35,826 bases of DNA from Woeseiaceae bacterium (lineage in GTDB: Bacteria > Pseudomonadota > Gammaproteobacteria > Steroidobacterales > Woeseiaceae), in NCBI GenBank assembly GCA_024640365.1, contig JAHEFE010000028.1, positions 1-35,826 of the forward strand. The letters run 5' to 3'. A model generated the notes under the pieces. The model ran no database searches. It was not told the origin of the DNA and saw nothing but the letters and a program-made list of their open reading frames with translations. Below, piece after piece: positions 17,000 through 23,758 of this stretch. Each line of letters begins with the position of its first letter. The stretch's first letter is position 1. Position numbers and translations under genes: made by a program.

Positions 17000-17869
17000 A
17001 TGTTGAAATTACCGTGCTTCTTCGCACCGAGTTCGTGGTTTCAGAGTCGGTGTCGCTTCAGAAACTGCGGTGTGGTCCTCCTCGCCATTGTCATGAGTGC
17101 AACGGCCGGTTGCGTAACTGTGGACGAACATGTTCGTTACTCTTTACATGATCCATCGCCCAAGCTCGTGCATTACCGCGTGTCCGAGAAAGACGAGCTC
17201 GATATTGTCCTTGACGACGGCACACCTCTCCATCTTAAAGTAACTGCTGTTGATGAAACTTCCATCCATGGGAAGGAGGGATTGGCGGTGCTAATAGAGG
17301 ATATTAGCGACCTACAATGCACGAGTAGTACTAACCTGGCCTTGGCAACGGGTGGGGTAGTGCTATATAGCGGCTTAATGGGACTGTCTGTTCTCGCGCT
17401 TCCAGCTGTGCCGCTACTGCTGATGATGGACCTCGACTCCGTAGGGCACTGGTACGACGACCGTCTTTGTCGAGTTACGGAACATCCGGAGCATTACGTG
17501 TATTCGGAGTCTGGTGCGAGCGAGCAGGACGACGACATACCCACAATGCAGGAAATTTTAGATGAAGTCGCGAAACGGGAGTTGACCTGCAATCCGGAAG
17601 TCCGCGCCGAACGCCAATGTGCCTACACAGCAACAAGCGGAGCCGAATTCGCTGAGTGTGCTGCCACCCAAACAGTTAAGGAAAAGGCCGGCTTCGTCCG
17701 TTTCGATGAATGGTCTGATGAAGCCTTGTGCCGTTCGCATCAACAACCGGAAGAGTACGAATTATTCGCCGATCTATCCTTTGAGCAAATATCGGCAATG
17801 GCGACTACGATTAGTGCTGAGGAGCAGCGCAGGAATCTGGTCTGTCTGGACGAGACAATAATCGAGTGA
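17000..17869 (+). CDS. Cys-framed-repeat lipoprotein, copy A (novel family)
   Basis: 289 residues, ribosome-binding site AGGGAG seven bases before ATG. A long n-region leads to a lipobox Thr-Ala-Gly-Cys (Cys38). Residues about 48-105 form a small beta domain containing Ser-Glu-Lys-Asp-Glu-Leu and a Thr-Ser-Ile-His-Gly-Lys segment; about 110-140 is a hydrophobic stretch. Then come two copies of a Cys-framed unit: Tyr-Asp-Asp-x-Leu-Cys-Arg ... His-Pro-Glu ... Arg-Glu-Leu-Thr-Cys, and Trp-Ser-Asp-Glu-Ala-Leu-Cys-Arg ... Gln-Pro-Glu ... Arg-Asn-Leu-Val-Cys, joined by a Cys-containing linker. It is clearly paralogous to the product of 26197-27078. Function unknown; location should be the periplasmic face of a membrane. 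Confidence 0.85.
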   Translation: MLKLPCFFAPSSWFQSRCRFRNCGVVLLAIVMSATAGCVTVDEHVRYSLHDPSPKLVHYRVSEKDELDIVLDDGTPLHLKVTAVDETSIHGKEGLAVLIEDISDLQCTSSTNLALATGGVVLYSGLMGLSVLALPAVPLLLMMDLDSVGHWYDDRLCRVTEHPEHYVYSESGASEQDDDIPTMQEILDEVAKRELTCNPEVRAERQCAYTATSGAEFAECAATQTVKEKAGFVRFDEWSDEALCRSHQQPEEYELFADLSFEQISAMATTISAEEQRRNLVCLDETIIE

Positions 17870-17975
17870 GTATGCCTTCCTATTCCGTAACCAGATGAGC
17901 CTGCTAATTTGGTCGTAGCAATCGACAGTGTCTATTGTTTCAGGTCTAGAGAGAAATTAACAAAGTGCTCCAGAC

Positions 17976-19073
17976 TCAGAACACGTAAGTAATCGCAGCA
18001 AACCCTTTGATTACCCGATCGTCGGTGACGATAGGGCTTGCGGCAATCTTGTCAGGCAAGAATTCCGCAGACAGGCTTAGTATGACAACCCAGTTTTCAG
18101 TCAGCTCTATGAAGCTACCAATTCCAGCCTCGTAGCTGACGGAGCTGCCAATGCTGTGAGCGGGGCGTGTTGGTGTGGCCGCGCTCAGCGGCACACCAAA
18201 ATCGTAGTCTGTCAGGTCAGCGCTAAGCCAGTTCACCTGAAGCTGCGGCGCAAAACGCACCGGGCCCGCCTGAAATCCTTTCGAAAGTCTCGCGGTCGCC
18301 GCTCCGCCACCAATCGTGTTGAATACATCGTGCTCGTAGCGCAGTGACATATTTAAGCCGCCCGGGATGTCGACGCGAAATCCAAGCCCCGCCATGAGAG
18401 CGCTGTCGCGATCACCCAGGCCTATGAGTGCCGGGCTATCGCTTTCCTCATAAACGCCGATTCGATATGACGCGGATGCGGCCAGGCGCCAGCTACCGCT
18501 GCCGAGCAAACCATATTGAACGTTAGGGCCAAGCCACTGAAGCTTGTCCCCGTTGTAAGTGATCGCGGGTATGGGTTTCATCACCGACGTATCGGAACCA
18601 ACGTAAGGGCTACTGCGTCCAATGACCCCGAGCCCGACTCCCAGCCGACCACGCTCACCCAAAACCTTGTAGATTGCGATATCGATAGTGGCAGTTTCGC
18701 CATCGTTAACTTCGAACATGGCGCGAGAGAATGCAGGTGGGCCTTTCGGGCGGTAGTTGTTTGAAATACCGAGGGGCTCTTTCGGGATGCCGATAAAATT
18801 CTTGTCGAGAACATCATTTCCGTTCTCATCCACATAGACCAAAACCGCGATATCACCTGCGGGTATCTCATCAATCCGGTATAGGCTGCTCGAATTAACG
18901 GGCGTACGCATCTCTCTGACGGGGTCGCGAAAATCGCCAAAGGCATTCGCTGAATCGTAGGCCTGAAAAACCAGCACTCCTTCCGCAGGCGCACCTTGCA
19001 CGCGCACCGAGATGTCTGCGGCCTGAGCCAGCGAAATCCAGCTTGTAAGAAAGATTAATGTGACAAGTCTCAT
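17976..19073 (-). CDS. DUF2141-MipA/OmpV fusion, outer-membrane protein
   Basis: 365 residues from ATG 19073, chosen because it gives a normal Sec signal peptide (about 1-18, Ala-Gln-Ala); the longer frame from 19115 puts 14 residues in front of it. Residues about 20-135 match DUF2141: Val-Leu-Val-Phe/Ala-Tyr-Asp-Ser near the start, then Asp-Glu-Asn-Gly-Asn-Asp-x-Leu-Asp and Gly-Ile-Pro-x-Glu. Residues about 140-365 are an MipA/OmpV beta-barrel, ending in the outer-membrane signature Tyr-Val-Phe. MipA scaffolds murein enzymes in E. coli, but most family members are uncharacterised porin-like barrels. A GTAACA direct repeat lies upstream (see separate entry). Transcribed in the same direction as the NAT gene, 129 bases after its stop. 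Confidence 0.85.
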   Translation of the reverse strand: MRLVTLIFLTSWISLAQAADISVRVQGAPAEGVLVFQAYDSANAFGDFRDPVREMRTPVNSSSLYRIDEIPAGDIAVLVYVDENGNDVLDKNFIGIPKEPLGISNNYRPKGPPAFSRAMFEVNDGETATIDIAIYKVLGERGRLGVGLGVIGRSSPYVGSDTSVMKPIPAITYNGDKLQWLGPNVQYGLLGSGSWRLAASASYRIGVYEESDSPALIGLGDRDSALMAGLGFRVDIPGGLNMSLRYEHDVFNTIGGGAATARLSKGFQAGPVRFAPQLQVNWLSADLTDYDFGVPLSAATPTRPAHSIGSSVSYEAGIGSFIELTENWVVILSLSAEFLPDKIAASPIVTDDRVIKGFAAITYVF

Positions 19074-19146
19074 CGCAATGGGCCCTGAATTAGTGACCTC
19101 TGACAGTAGCAGCAAGATGGTGCTGAAGGAATCGCTGGTGGAGAAT

Positions 19147-19162
19147 TGTTACACGATGTTAC
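19147..19162 (-). promoter_or_regulatory. GTAACA-N4-GTAACA direct repeat upstream of the MipA/OmpV gene
   Basis: On the minus strand GTAACA occurs twice with a 10-base repeat distance (plus-strand TGTTAC at 19147-19152 and 19157-19162), about 74 bases before the start codon. One-helical-turn direct repeats of this kind are the normal target shape of OmpR/PhoB-family response regulators, and OmpR sites contain similar GTAACA cores. Assignment to a specific regulator is not possible. Confidence 0.4.
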
Positions 19163-19202
19163 GAACCAGCCGCTTTTGGCTCTCCTCAGTTTCTCACCGA
19201 AC

Positions 19203-20015
19203 TCAGCCAGTGCCAATTTCCTCATGGCGATTCAATATGCGCGGCCAAAGTTCAGCTACTTGCGGGAGGTCAATTCGAAACTCATTGGACAGAATGGCAA
19301 TGAGTTCCTCCCCGGAGTTGATTAGCGTTTCGGTTTTTCCCGTCGATGAAAGTAATGTAAATACGCGCCCACGCAAAATCTTTTGCCGTTCAGGCTCGCG
19401 AAGTTCGGCGACCAGATTTAATACGAAGCTCGATGCGGGGTCACTTTGTAAAAGTTTGCACTTTCGTGCGAGAGCCGGCTCCGACGCGGGGCGGGTCTCA
19501 AAGTCAAAACTGAACTCGCCGCTACCGGCGTCTTCCCAGAATCTCCATTTGTCAGCAGCTAGCTTTCTCAAGCCCAGTCGATACGGCGGATGACTAATTG
19601 CACACTCTCGCAGCGGGATTGGCTGAATCATGCTGCCACCGAATCCAACGTCAGCCAGGTATTCGGAGTCGGGCGCCTTCAATCGGATCAACAGACAGAG
19701 ATGGTTGGCATCCGCGGCGCGACCTATTTCATGGCGCATAACGCCGGCCGCAATGCGCGTGACGTCAAAGCCGATTTCGCCAAGTGCCCAACCGAACAAA
19801 CCGTTTTGTTCATAGCACCAGCCGCCGCGCTTGCCGTTAACAATTTTATGGTACGCATCTTCGACGCTCGTCGTTAGCGTCCGGCCGAATTGCACATCAA
19901 TATTCTCAAAGGGCACCGTCTGTACGTGTGCCCTTTGCAGCTTAAGCAAGGATTCCAGGTTTGGTGCTGGAACTCCCTCGTAGCCGATATGATCGAGATA
20001 GTGCTGGAGTTTCAT
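19203..20015 (-). CDS. Arylamine N-acetyltransferase (NAT)
   Basis: 270 residues from ATG 20015, preceded by GGGGAGA; the longer frame to 20093 is rejected because 270 is the standard NAT length. The catalytic triad is visible: Cys67 in Arg-Gly-Gly-Trp-Cys-Tyr-Glu-Gln-Asn, His105 in Asn-His-Leu-Cys, Asp122 in Leu-Ala-Asp-Val-Gly-Phe-Gly-Gly. The usual Tyr before the Cys is replaced by Trp. Also seen is Pro-Phe-Glu-Asn-Ile at 35-39. The enzyme moves acetyl from acetyl-CoA to the amine or hydroxyl of arylamines and hydrazines in the cytoplasm. It stands 117 bases downstream of the pirin gene and shares direction with azoR, whose products, arylamines, are its substrates. Confidence 0.95.
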   Translation of the reverse strand: MKLQHYLDHIGYEGVPAPNLESLLKLQRAHVQTVPFENIDVQFGRTLTTSVEDAYHKIVNGKRGGWCYEQNGLFGWALGEIGFDVTRIAAGVMRHEIGRAADANHLCLLIRLKAPDSEYLADVGFGGSMIQPIPLRECAISHPPYRLGLRKLAADKWRFWEDAGSGEFSFDFETRPASEPALARKCKLLQSDPASSFVLNLVAELREPERQKILRGRVFTLLSSTGKTETLINSGEELIAILSNEFRIDLPQVAELWPRILNRHEEIGTG

Positions 20016-20062
20016 TTTCTCCCCGAATGAAGGCACTGGTGTGGTTATAAATTTGCATTGCT

Positions 20063-20101
20063 CGCCAATCAGTACACACCGATGGTAACGCATGATTGGC
20101 G
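20063..20101 (-). promoter_or_regulatory. 9-bp inverted repeat between pirin and NAT genes
   Basis: CGCCAATCA (20063-20071) pairs with TGATTGGCG (20093-20101) across a 21-base gap. It lies after the pirin stop codon and about 50 bases upstream of the NAT start on the minus strand. No T-run follows, so I favour an operator or mRNA structure over a terminator. Uncertain. Confidence 0.35.
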
Positions 20102-20132
20102 GGCTATCCGTCCGTAAACAGGTTCCGCCAGG

Positions 20133-20831
20133 TTAGCGCAGATCAAATAGCAGGAACTCGGCTTCCGTTGTTGCCGTGATTGCGAAATTGTCCGTTTCTG
20201 TAATCTGTGCACCATCACCGGCGTGGAGTGTGTGCTCGTTTAGATTGATACTTCCCGAGATGACCTGAACAAATGCTTTGCGACTGGTGGCGAGTTGGTG
20301 CAACACAGTGTTGCCTTGTTCGAGAACACTAGCAAAAAGATCGACGTCCTGATGAATCGTAACTGCGCCGTCGCGACCGTCACGTGACGCGACTAGCCGC
20401 AGCTGATTGAGTTTTGTCTCGCGGGAAAATCGAGTTTGTTCGTAGCCGGGCTCAAGATTATTTCGTTCGGGAAAAATCCAGATTTGTAACAGGTGCAGCT
20501 CATCGGCACTGGAGTGATTAAACTCGCTGTGTTTAACGCCAGTGCCCGCAGTCATGCGCTGAACTTCCCCAGCGGTAATGACTTTTCCGTTGCCCATGCT
20601 GTCTTTGTGTTCAATAGCACCATCAATAATGTAGGTAACTATTTCCATATCTTTGTGAGGGTGCGTACCAAACCCCTGGCCCGGTGCTATCACGTCTTCA
20701 TTAATGACGCGGAGGTCGCCGAAACTAACTCTTTTCGGATCGTAATAGTCGGCGAACGAAAAAGTATGGCGCGCTCGCAACCAGCCATGATCGGCTTGCC
20801 CTCGGGAATCTGCCGCCAAAATCTCAATCAT
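20133..20831 (-). CDS. Pirin-family quercetinase, YhhW-like
   Basis: 232 residues, bicupin pirin. The metal ligands fall at the same positions as in E. coli YhhW: His57 and His59 in Gly-Thr-His-Pro-His-Lys-Asp-Met-Glu, His101 and Glu103 in Val-Lys-His-Ser-Glu. Sequence around them and the opening His-Gly-Trp-Leu-x-x-x-His-Thr-Phe-Ser-Phe-Ala also match YhhW closely, which has quercetin 2,3-dioxygenase activity in vitro. Ribosome-binding site AAGGAAG precedes ATG 20831. It is 17 bases behind azoR, so the two form one transcript controlled by the divergent LysR protein. Likely a cytoplasmic enzyme acting on a flavonoid or quinone-like compound, or an oxidative-stress cofactor sensor; the natural substrate is unknown. 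Confidence 0.93.
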   Translation of the reverse strand: MIEILAADSRGQADHGWLRARHTFSFADYYDPKRVSFGDLRVINEDVIAPGQGFGTHPHKDMEIVTYIIDGAIEHKDSMGNGKVITAGEVQRMTAGTGVKHSEFNHSSADELHLLQIWIFPERNNLEPGYEQTRFSRETKLNQLRLVASRDGRDGAVTIHQDVDLFASVLEQGNTVLHQLATSRKAFVQVISGSINLNEHTLHAGDGAQITETDNFAITATTEAEFLLFDLR

Positions 20832-20848
20832 TTTTGCTTCCTTTTTGC

Positions 20849-21472
20849 CTACGCGGCACGAGAGGTGAGATACACAAGTTCTGCGATACGTGAGCGAGCT
20901 CTGTCCATCGCGCTGTCAGCATCACTGTTCATGCGATCCGCTGCAATGATTTCAATATCGGTGATGCCAACAAATCCCAGCGCGTGACGCAGATAAGGTG
21001 TGGCGAAGTCCATTGGGCTTCCAACTGGTACGCCGCCGGTTGCCACCACGATGTATGCCTTCTTGCCGGTCAGTAAACCTTCAGGACCGTTTTCGGTGTA
21101 GCGAAACGTTACCCGTGCCCTGGCTATCTGGTCGATCCAGGCTTTCAGGGTTGCCGGAATTGAGAAGTTATACAGCGGCGCGCCAATAACCAGAACGTCT
21201 GCGTCCTTCAGTTCTGCAATCAGGGAGTCGGAGTGCGCCAGCGTTTGACGCTGCGACTCAGTGCGATCCTCGTCCGGCGTGAAATTTGCCGCTACCCAGG
21301 CTTCGTCGAGGAATGGCACGCCTGCAGAGAGATCTCGGCGAGCGACTGACGTTTTGCTGTGGTGATCCACCAGCGCAGCGATCAGGTCGGCCGATAGCTT
21401 GCTGCTAACCGAGTCGCCGCCGCGGGCGCTGCTGTTGATTTCCAAAATCTTGAGTTCGTGGGTGGTGTCCAT
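20849..21472 (-). CDS. azoR: FMN-dependent NADH-azoreductase / quinone reductase
   Basis: 207 residues, flavodoxin-like fold. The N-terminal phosphate loop Asn-Ser-Ser-Ala-Arg-Gly-Gly-Asp-Ser, the segment Pro-Leu-Tyr-Asn-Phe-Ser-Ile-Pro-Ala-x-Leu-Lys-Ala-Trp-Ile-Asp, and Phe-x-Tyr-Thr-Glu-Asn-Gly-Pro-Glu-Gly-Leu are the standard AzoR signature. CAGGAG precedes ATG 21472. It reduces azo bonds to two arylamines and quinones to hydroquinones by two-electron transfer from NADH. It is the first gene of the azoR-pirin unit, divergent from a LysR regulator across 107 bases with a palindrome; this arrangement is standard for inducible quinone or azo stress enzymes. Confidence 0.95.
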   Translation of the reverse strand: MDTTHELKILEINSSARGGDSVSSKLSADLIAALVDHHSKTSVARRDLSAGVPFLDEAWVAANFTPDEDRTESQRQTLAHSDSLIAELKDADVLVIGAPLYNFSIPATLKAWIDQIARARVTFRYTENGPEGLLTGKKAYIVVATGGVPVGSPMDFATPYLRHALGFVGITDIEIIAADRMNSDADSAMDRARSRIAELVYLTSRAA

Positions 21473-21507
21473 TTGTTGTGCTCCTGCTCAGTCGTGCTAG
21501 TGAGTAC

Positions 21508-21520
21508 ACAGTGTCACTGT
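21508..21520. promoter_or_regulatory. 13-bp perfect palindrome, probable LysR operator
   Basis: ACAGTG-T-CACTGT lies in the 107-base azoR/LysR divergent region. On minus it sits between a possible -35 TTGATT and -10 TGTACT of azoR; on plus its last base is the first T of the TTGACA -35 of the LysR gene. Such dual placement fits a LysR-type protein that represses itself and controls azoR. Confidence 0.55.
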
Positions 21521-21547
21521 TGACAATCAAGAGATAAATACTATTCT
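21520..21547 (+). promoter_or_regulatory. Probable promoter of the LysR gene
   Basis: A consensus -35 TTGACA at 21520-21525 and a -10-like TATTCT at 21542-21547 are separated by 16 bases, with the start codon 33 bases further on. The -35 abuts the 13-bp palindrome. The -10 is weak (4 of 6). Confidence 0.5.
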
Positions 21548-21579
21548 GGGAATCTGATTGTTCTCCAAAAGGCAACAAT

Positions 21580-22515
21580 ATGGATAAATTCGAGGATATA
21601 CAGGCTTTTGTGGCCGTTGTAGAGGCGGGAAGCTTCACGGCGGCAGCAGATCGCCTGGATGTGGCCAAATCCGCTCTCAGCCGCAGAGTCTCGGGTCTTG
21701 AAGAGAGGCTTGGTGTGCAATTGCTCCGTCGCACGACCCGGGTCATAAATGTTACGGATACCGGCAAAAGCTTTTATGAACACAGCGCCCGCATACTCGC
21801 AGATCTGAACGAGGCAGAGGCCGCGGTGCAGCAGGAGCACGGGGAGCTGCGCGGCACCCTGAAGGTGGCACTGCCACTCTCGTTTGGTGTGCGGCATATG
21901 GGCAAGCCGATAGCAGCATTCAGCAAGCTGCACCCGAAAATCCGATTTGCAATGGATCTCAATGATAAACGTATAGACCTGATGGAAGAGGGGGTCGACC
22001 TCGCATTGCGCATCGGCCATCTTGCCGATTCATCCCTCATTGCGAAACGGTTGTTCGACGTGCGAAGTGTCGTTTGTGCCTCACCGCATTACCTGCGGAC
22101 CCACGGTACCCCGCAAACACCCGATGACCTAAAACGACACGACTGCCTGGTTTACTCGAATCTGCCCGATCCCGGAAAATGGGGCTGGCAGGACAAAGAC
22201 GGTAACAAGCACTCGCTTGAGGTCGACGACTTCATGCACGCAAGCAGCGGTGACTTCCTCGCGAACATCGCCGCTCACGGCATGGGCGTAGTGCTTCAGC
22301 CGACGTTCATCGCGGCCGAGTCTATTCGCCGCGGAGCCCTGGTGCCTATATTGACTGATTACACCTGGCAGACATCGCCGGCGTACGCGGTATATCCGCC
22401 GACTCGGCATCTTTCCTATCGCGTGCGCGCGTTTATTGATTTTCTTGCAGAGCGATTCGCGGGAACGCCTGAATGGGATCGTGATTGCGCGCGAGCAGAA
22501 ACGACTTCACGCTGA
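21580..22515 (+). CDS. LysR-family transcriptional regulator
   Basis: 311 residues. Winged helix-turn-helix in residues about 1-60 (Phe-Val-Ala-Val-Val-Glu-x-Gly-Ser-Phe-Thr-Ala-Ala-Ala and Lys-Ser-Ala-Leu-Ser-Arg-Arg-Val), then a co-inducer-binding domain (about 90-290). The pattern matches the large group of LysR proteins that control quinone/azo reductases and similar enzymes. AAGG lies seven bases before ATG 21580. Divergent from azoR, the usual layout for a LysR regulator and its target. Inducer is probably an electrophilic aromatic compound, by inference from the target genes. Confidence 0.95.
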   Translation: MDKFEDIQAFVAVVEAGSFTAAADRLDVAKSALSRRVSGLEERLGVQLLRRTTRVINVTDTGKSFYEHSARILADLNEAEAAVQQEHGELRGTLKVALPLSFGVRHMGKPIAAFSKLHPKIRFAMDLNDKRIDLMEEGVDLALRIGHLADSSLIAKRLFDVRSVVCASPHYLRTHGTPQTPDDLKRHDCLVYSNLPDPGKWGWQDKDGNKHSLEVDDFMHASSGDFLANIAAHGMGVVLQPTFIAAESIRRGALVPILTDYTWQTSPAYAVYPPTRHLSYRVRAFIDFLAERFAGTPEWDRDCARAETTSR

Positions 22516-22566
22516 ATCGACCACCCGCAATACAGGAGCAAGACAATCCGGCTCGTTCAGGGTTAC

Positions 22567-23433
22567 TCACGGTTGCCCAGAAGAGAGTTTCTCATTGTCG
22601 CGGGCGATCATATCCTTAAGAAAGGCATAGAGGTCGATGATTTCCTGATCGGTGAAATAGGCAAAGCGAGATCGTGCCACACCACTCATCATCTCCAGCT
22701 CGCGCCCACCCAGCGCGACTCCCGTTCGCATAAGAGTTTTAAAATTTTCGAAATCATATGCCGATACGATAATCAGACTCGGCGCTGTTTCGTCATCCCA
22801 CGGAGTGTCGGCGTGCAAGCTGAGGCCATGGCATTCATTGCAAGTTGTCATTGCAATATATTCGCCGCGTGCAATTCCACCGTCAGTTAATTCATCCCGT
22901 TTGAGTGCTGGCACCAACTCAATAATGGCCGCAATGGCAAAATCAGTTCCAAGGGCAATGTCCCAGCGAATTGACCATGGCAACGGTGTTCCTGGTAATT
23001 CCACTTGCATCACGGGTTGGCTGCGCAAGTAGGCGATGATGTCGGCGATGTCAGCATCCCTTAGGCGCACGAAGTTATAACTCGGCATCGAATACATGGC
23101 CCGCCCGTTGTGGTCAATGCCATGCCGAATCGCGGCCTCCAGTGTCGCCGCGCTTTGGTTACGAGCAAGTTCTGGCAGGTTGGGAGCGACTGCAAACTCC
23201 CACATAAGTTGTCCCGTGAGATCCTCACCGTGGCAGCCGCGGCAGCCTCGAGTGCGAGTGAGGTGATCACCTCTTGTTATCGCTGCATTGTCGTTGGGAA
23301 TTTCAAAAGTGAATGGCGGTGGAAGCGCAAAGGAATGGAAGTGGTTTTCGCTGGACAGGTATACCCACGTTACCAGCAATGCAGATCCGCCAAACATAAA
23401 AACCAGACTCAAGCCAATGATTCTTCGATTCAT
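22567..23433 (-). CDS. Membrane-anchored dihaem cytochrome c
   Basis: 288 residues from ATG 23433 (GAGG upstream), rather than the 23451 frame start. An N-terminal signal anchor (about 6-26) is followed by two class I cytochrome c domains: haem motif Cys64-Arg-Gly-Cys67-His68 with a Met-rich segment Met-Tyr-Ser-Met-Pro at 113-117, and Cys198-Asn-Glu-Cys201-His202 with a later Met-Met pair. It carries electrons on the periplasmic side. Convergent with the LysR gene; divergent from the flavoprotein at 23759. Similar dihaem proteins serve as acceptors for periplasmic dehydrogenases, including molybdenum hydroxylases such as the one at 33246, but no direct link is visible. Confidence 0.92.
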   Translation of the reverse strand: MNRRIIGLSLVFMFGGSALLVTWVYLSSENHFHSFALPPPFTFEIPNDNAAITRGDHLTRTRGCRGCHGEDLTGQLMWEFAVAPNLPELARNQSAATLEAAIRHGIDHNGRAMYSMPSYNFVRLRDADIADIIAYLRSQPVMQVELPGTPLPWSIRWDIALGTDFAIAAIIELVPALKRDELTDGGIARGEYIAMTTCNECHGLSLHADTPWDDETAPSLIIVSAYDFENFKTLMRTGVALGGRELEMMSGVARSRFAYFTDQEIIDLYAFLKDMIARDNEKLSSGQP

Positions 23434-23758
23434 GTCCAACCTCATTGCCAACAGGGTCTATATCGGGGAAGGAATGGGTCGCCAGATTTTTCACGGCTCC
23501 ATCGATCCGCGATCATCCTGCCATCTTTAACTACGGAAATAAATCATGCGAATGCTAACCGACTATTGCCACTCAACATTTTGTCCGGCAAATTCATTCG
23601 GAAAGGTATTCAGGCATTATCGCAACTGACCAACAGGAAATGCCATGCTTGTTAAGGGGGCGGCAAATAACAGACATGCGGTCATCGTCGGGGCGGCCTA
23701 TCTCAGGCGTGGATTGGTAGTACCATGTCAGTGATCAGTTGTTGAGAGGAGATTCCAC
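23434..23758. other. Divergent intergenic region, cytochrome c / flavoprotein
   Basis: About 325 bases holding the 5' regions of two divergent genes. Small frames across it have no initiation signal and run into the cytochrome gene antisense. Apart from the ribosome-binding site GAGAGGAGA at 23744-23752 serving the GTG at 23759, I find no persuasive repeat, terminator or promoter. Confidence 0.5.

Noticed and set aside
21541-22020. Minus-strand frame of 159 residues opposite the LysR gene
   Set aside because: Entirely antisense to the LysR HTH region; composition is implausible.
23110-23655. Plus-strand frame of 181 residues across the cytochrome 5' end
   Set aside because: Antisense to haem-binding coding sequence and lacks a ribosome-binding site; its continuation into the intergenic region is chance.
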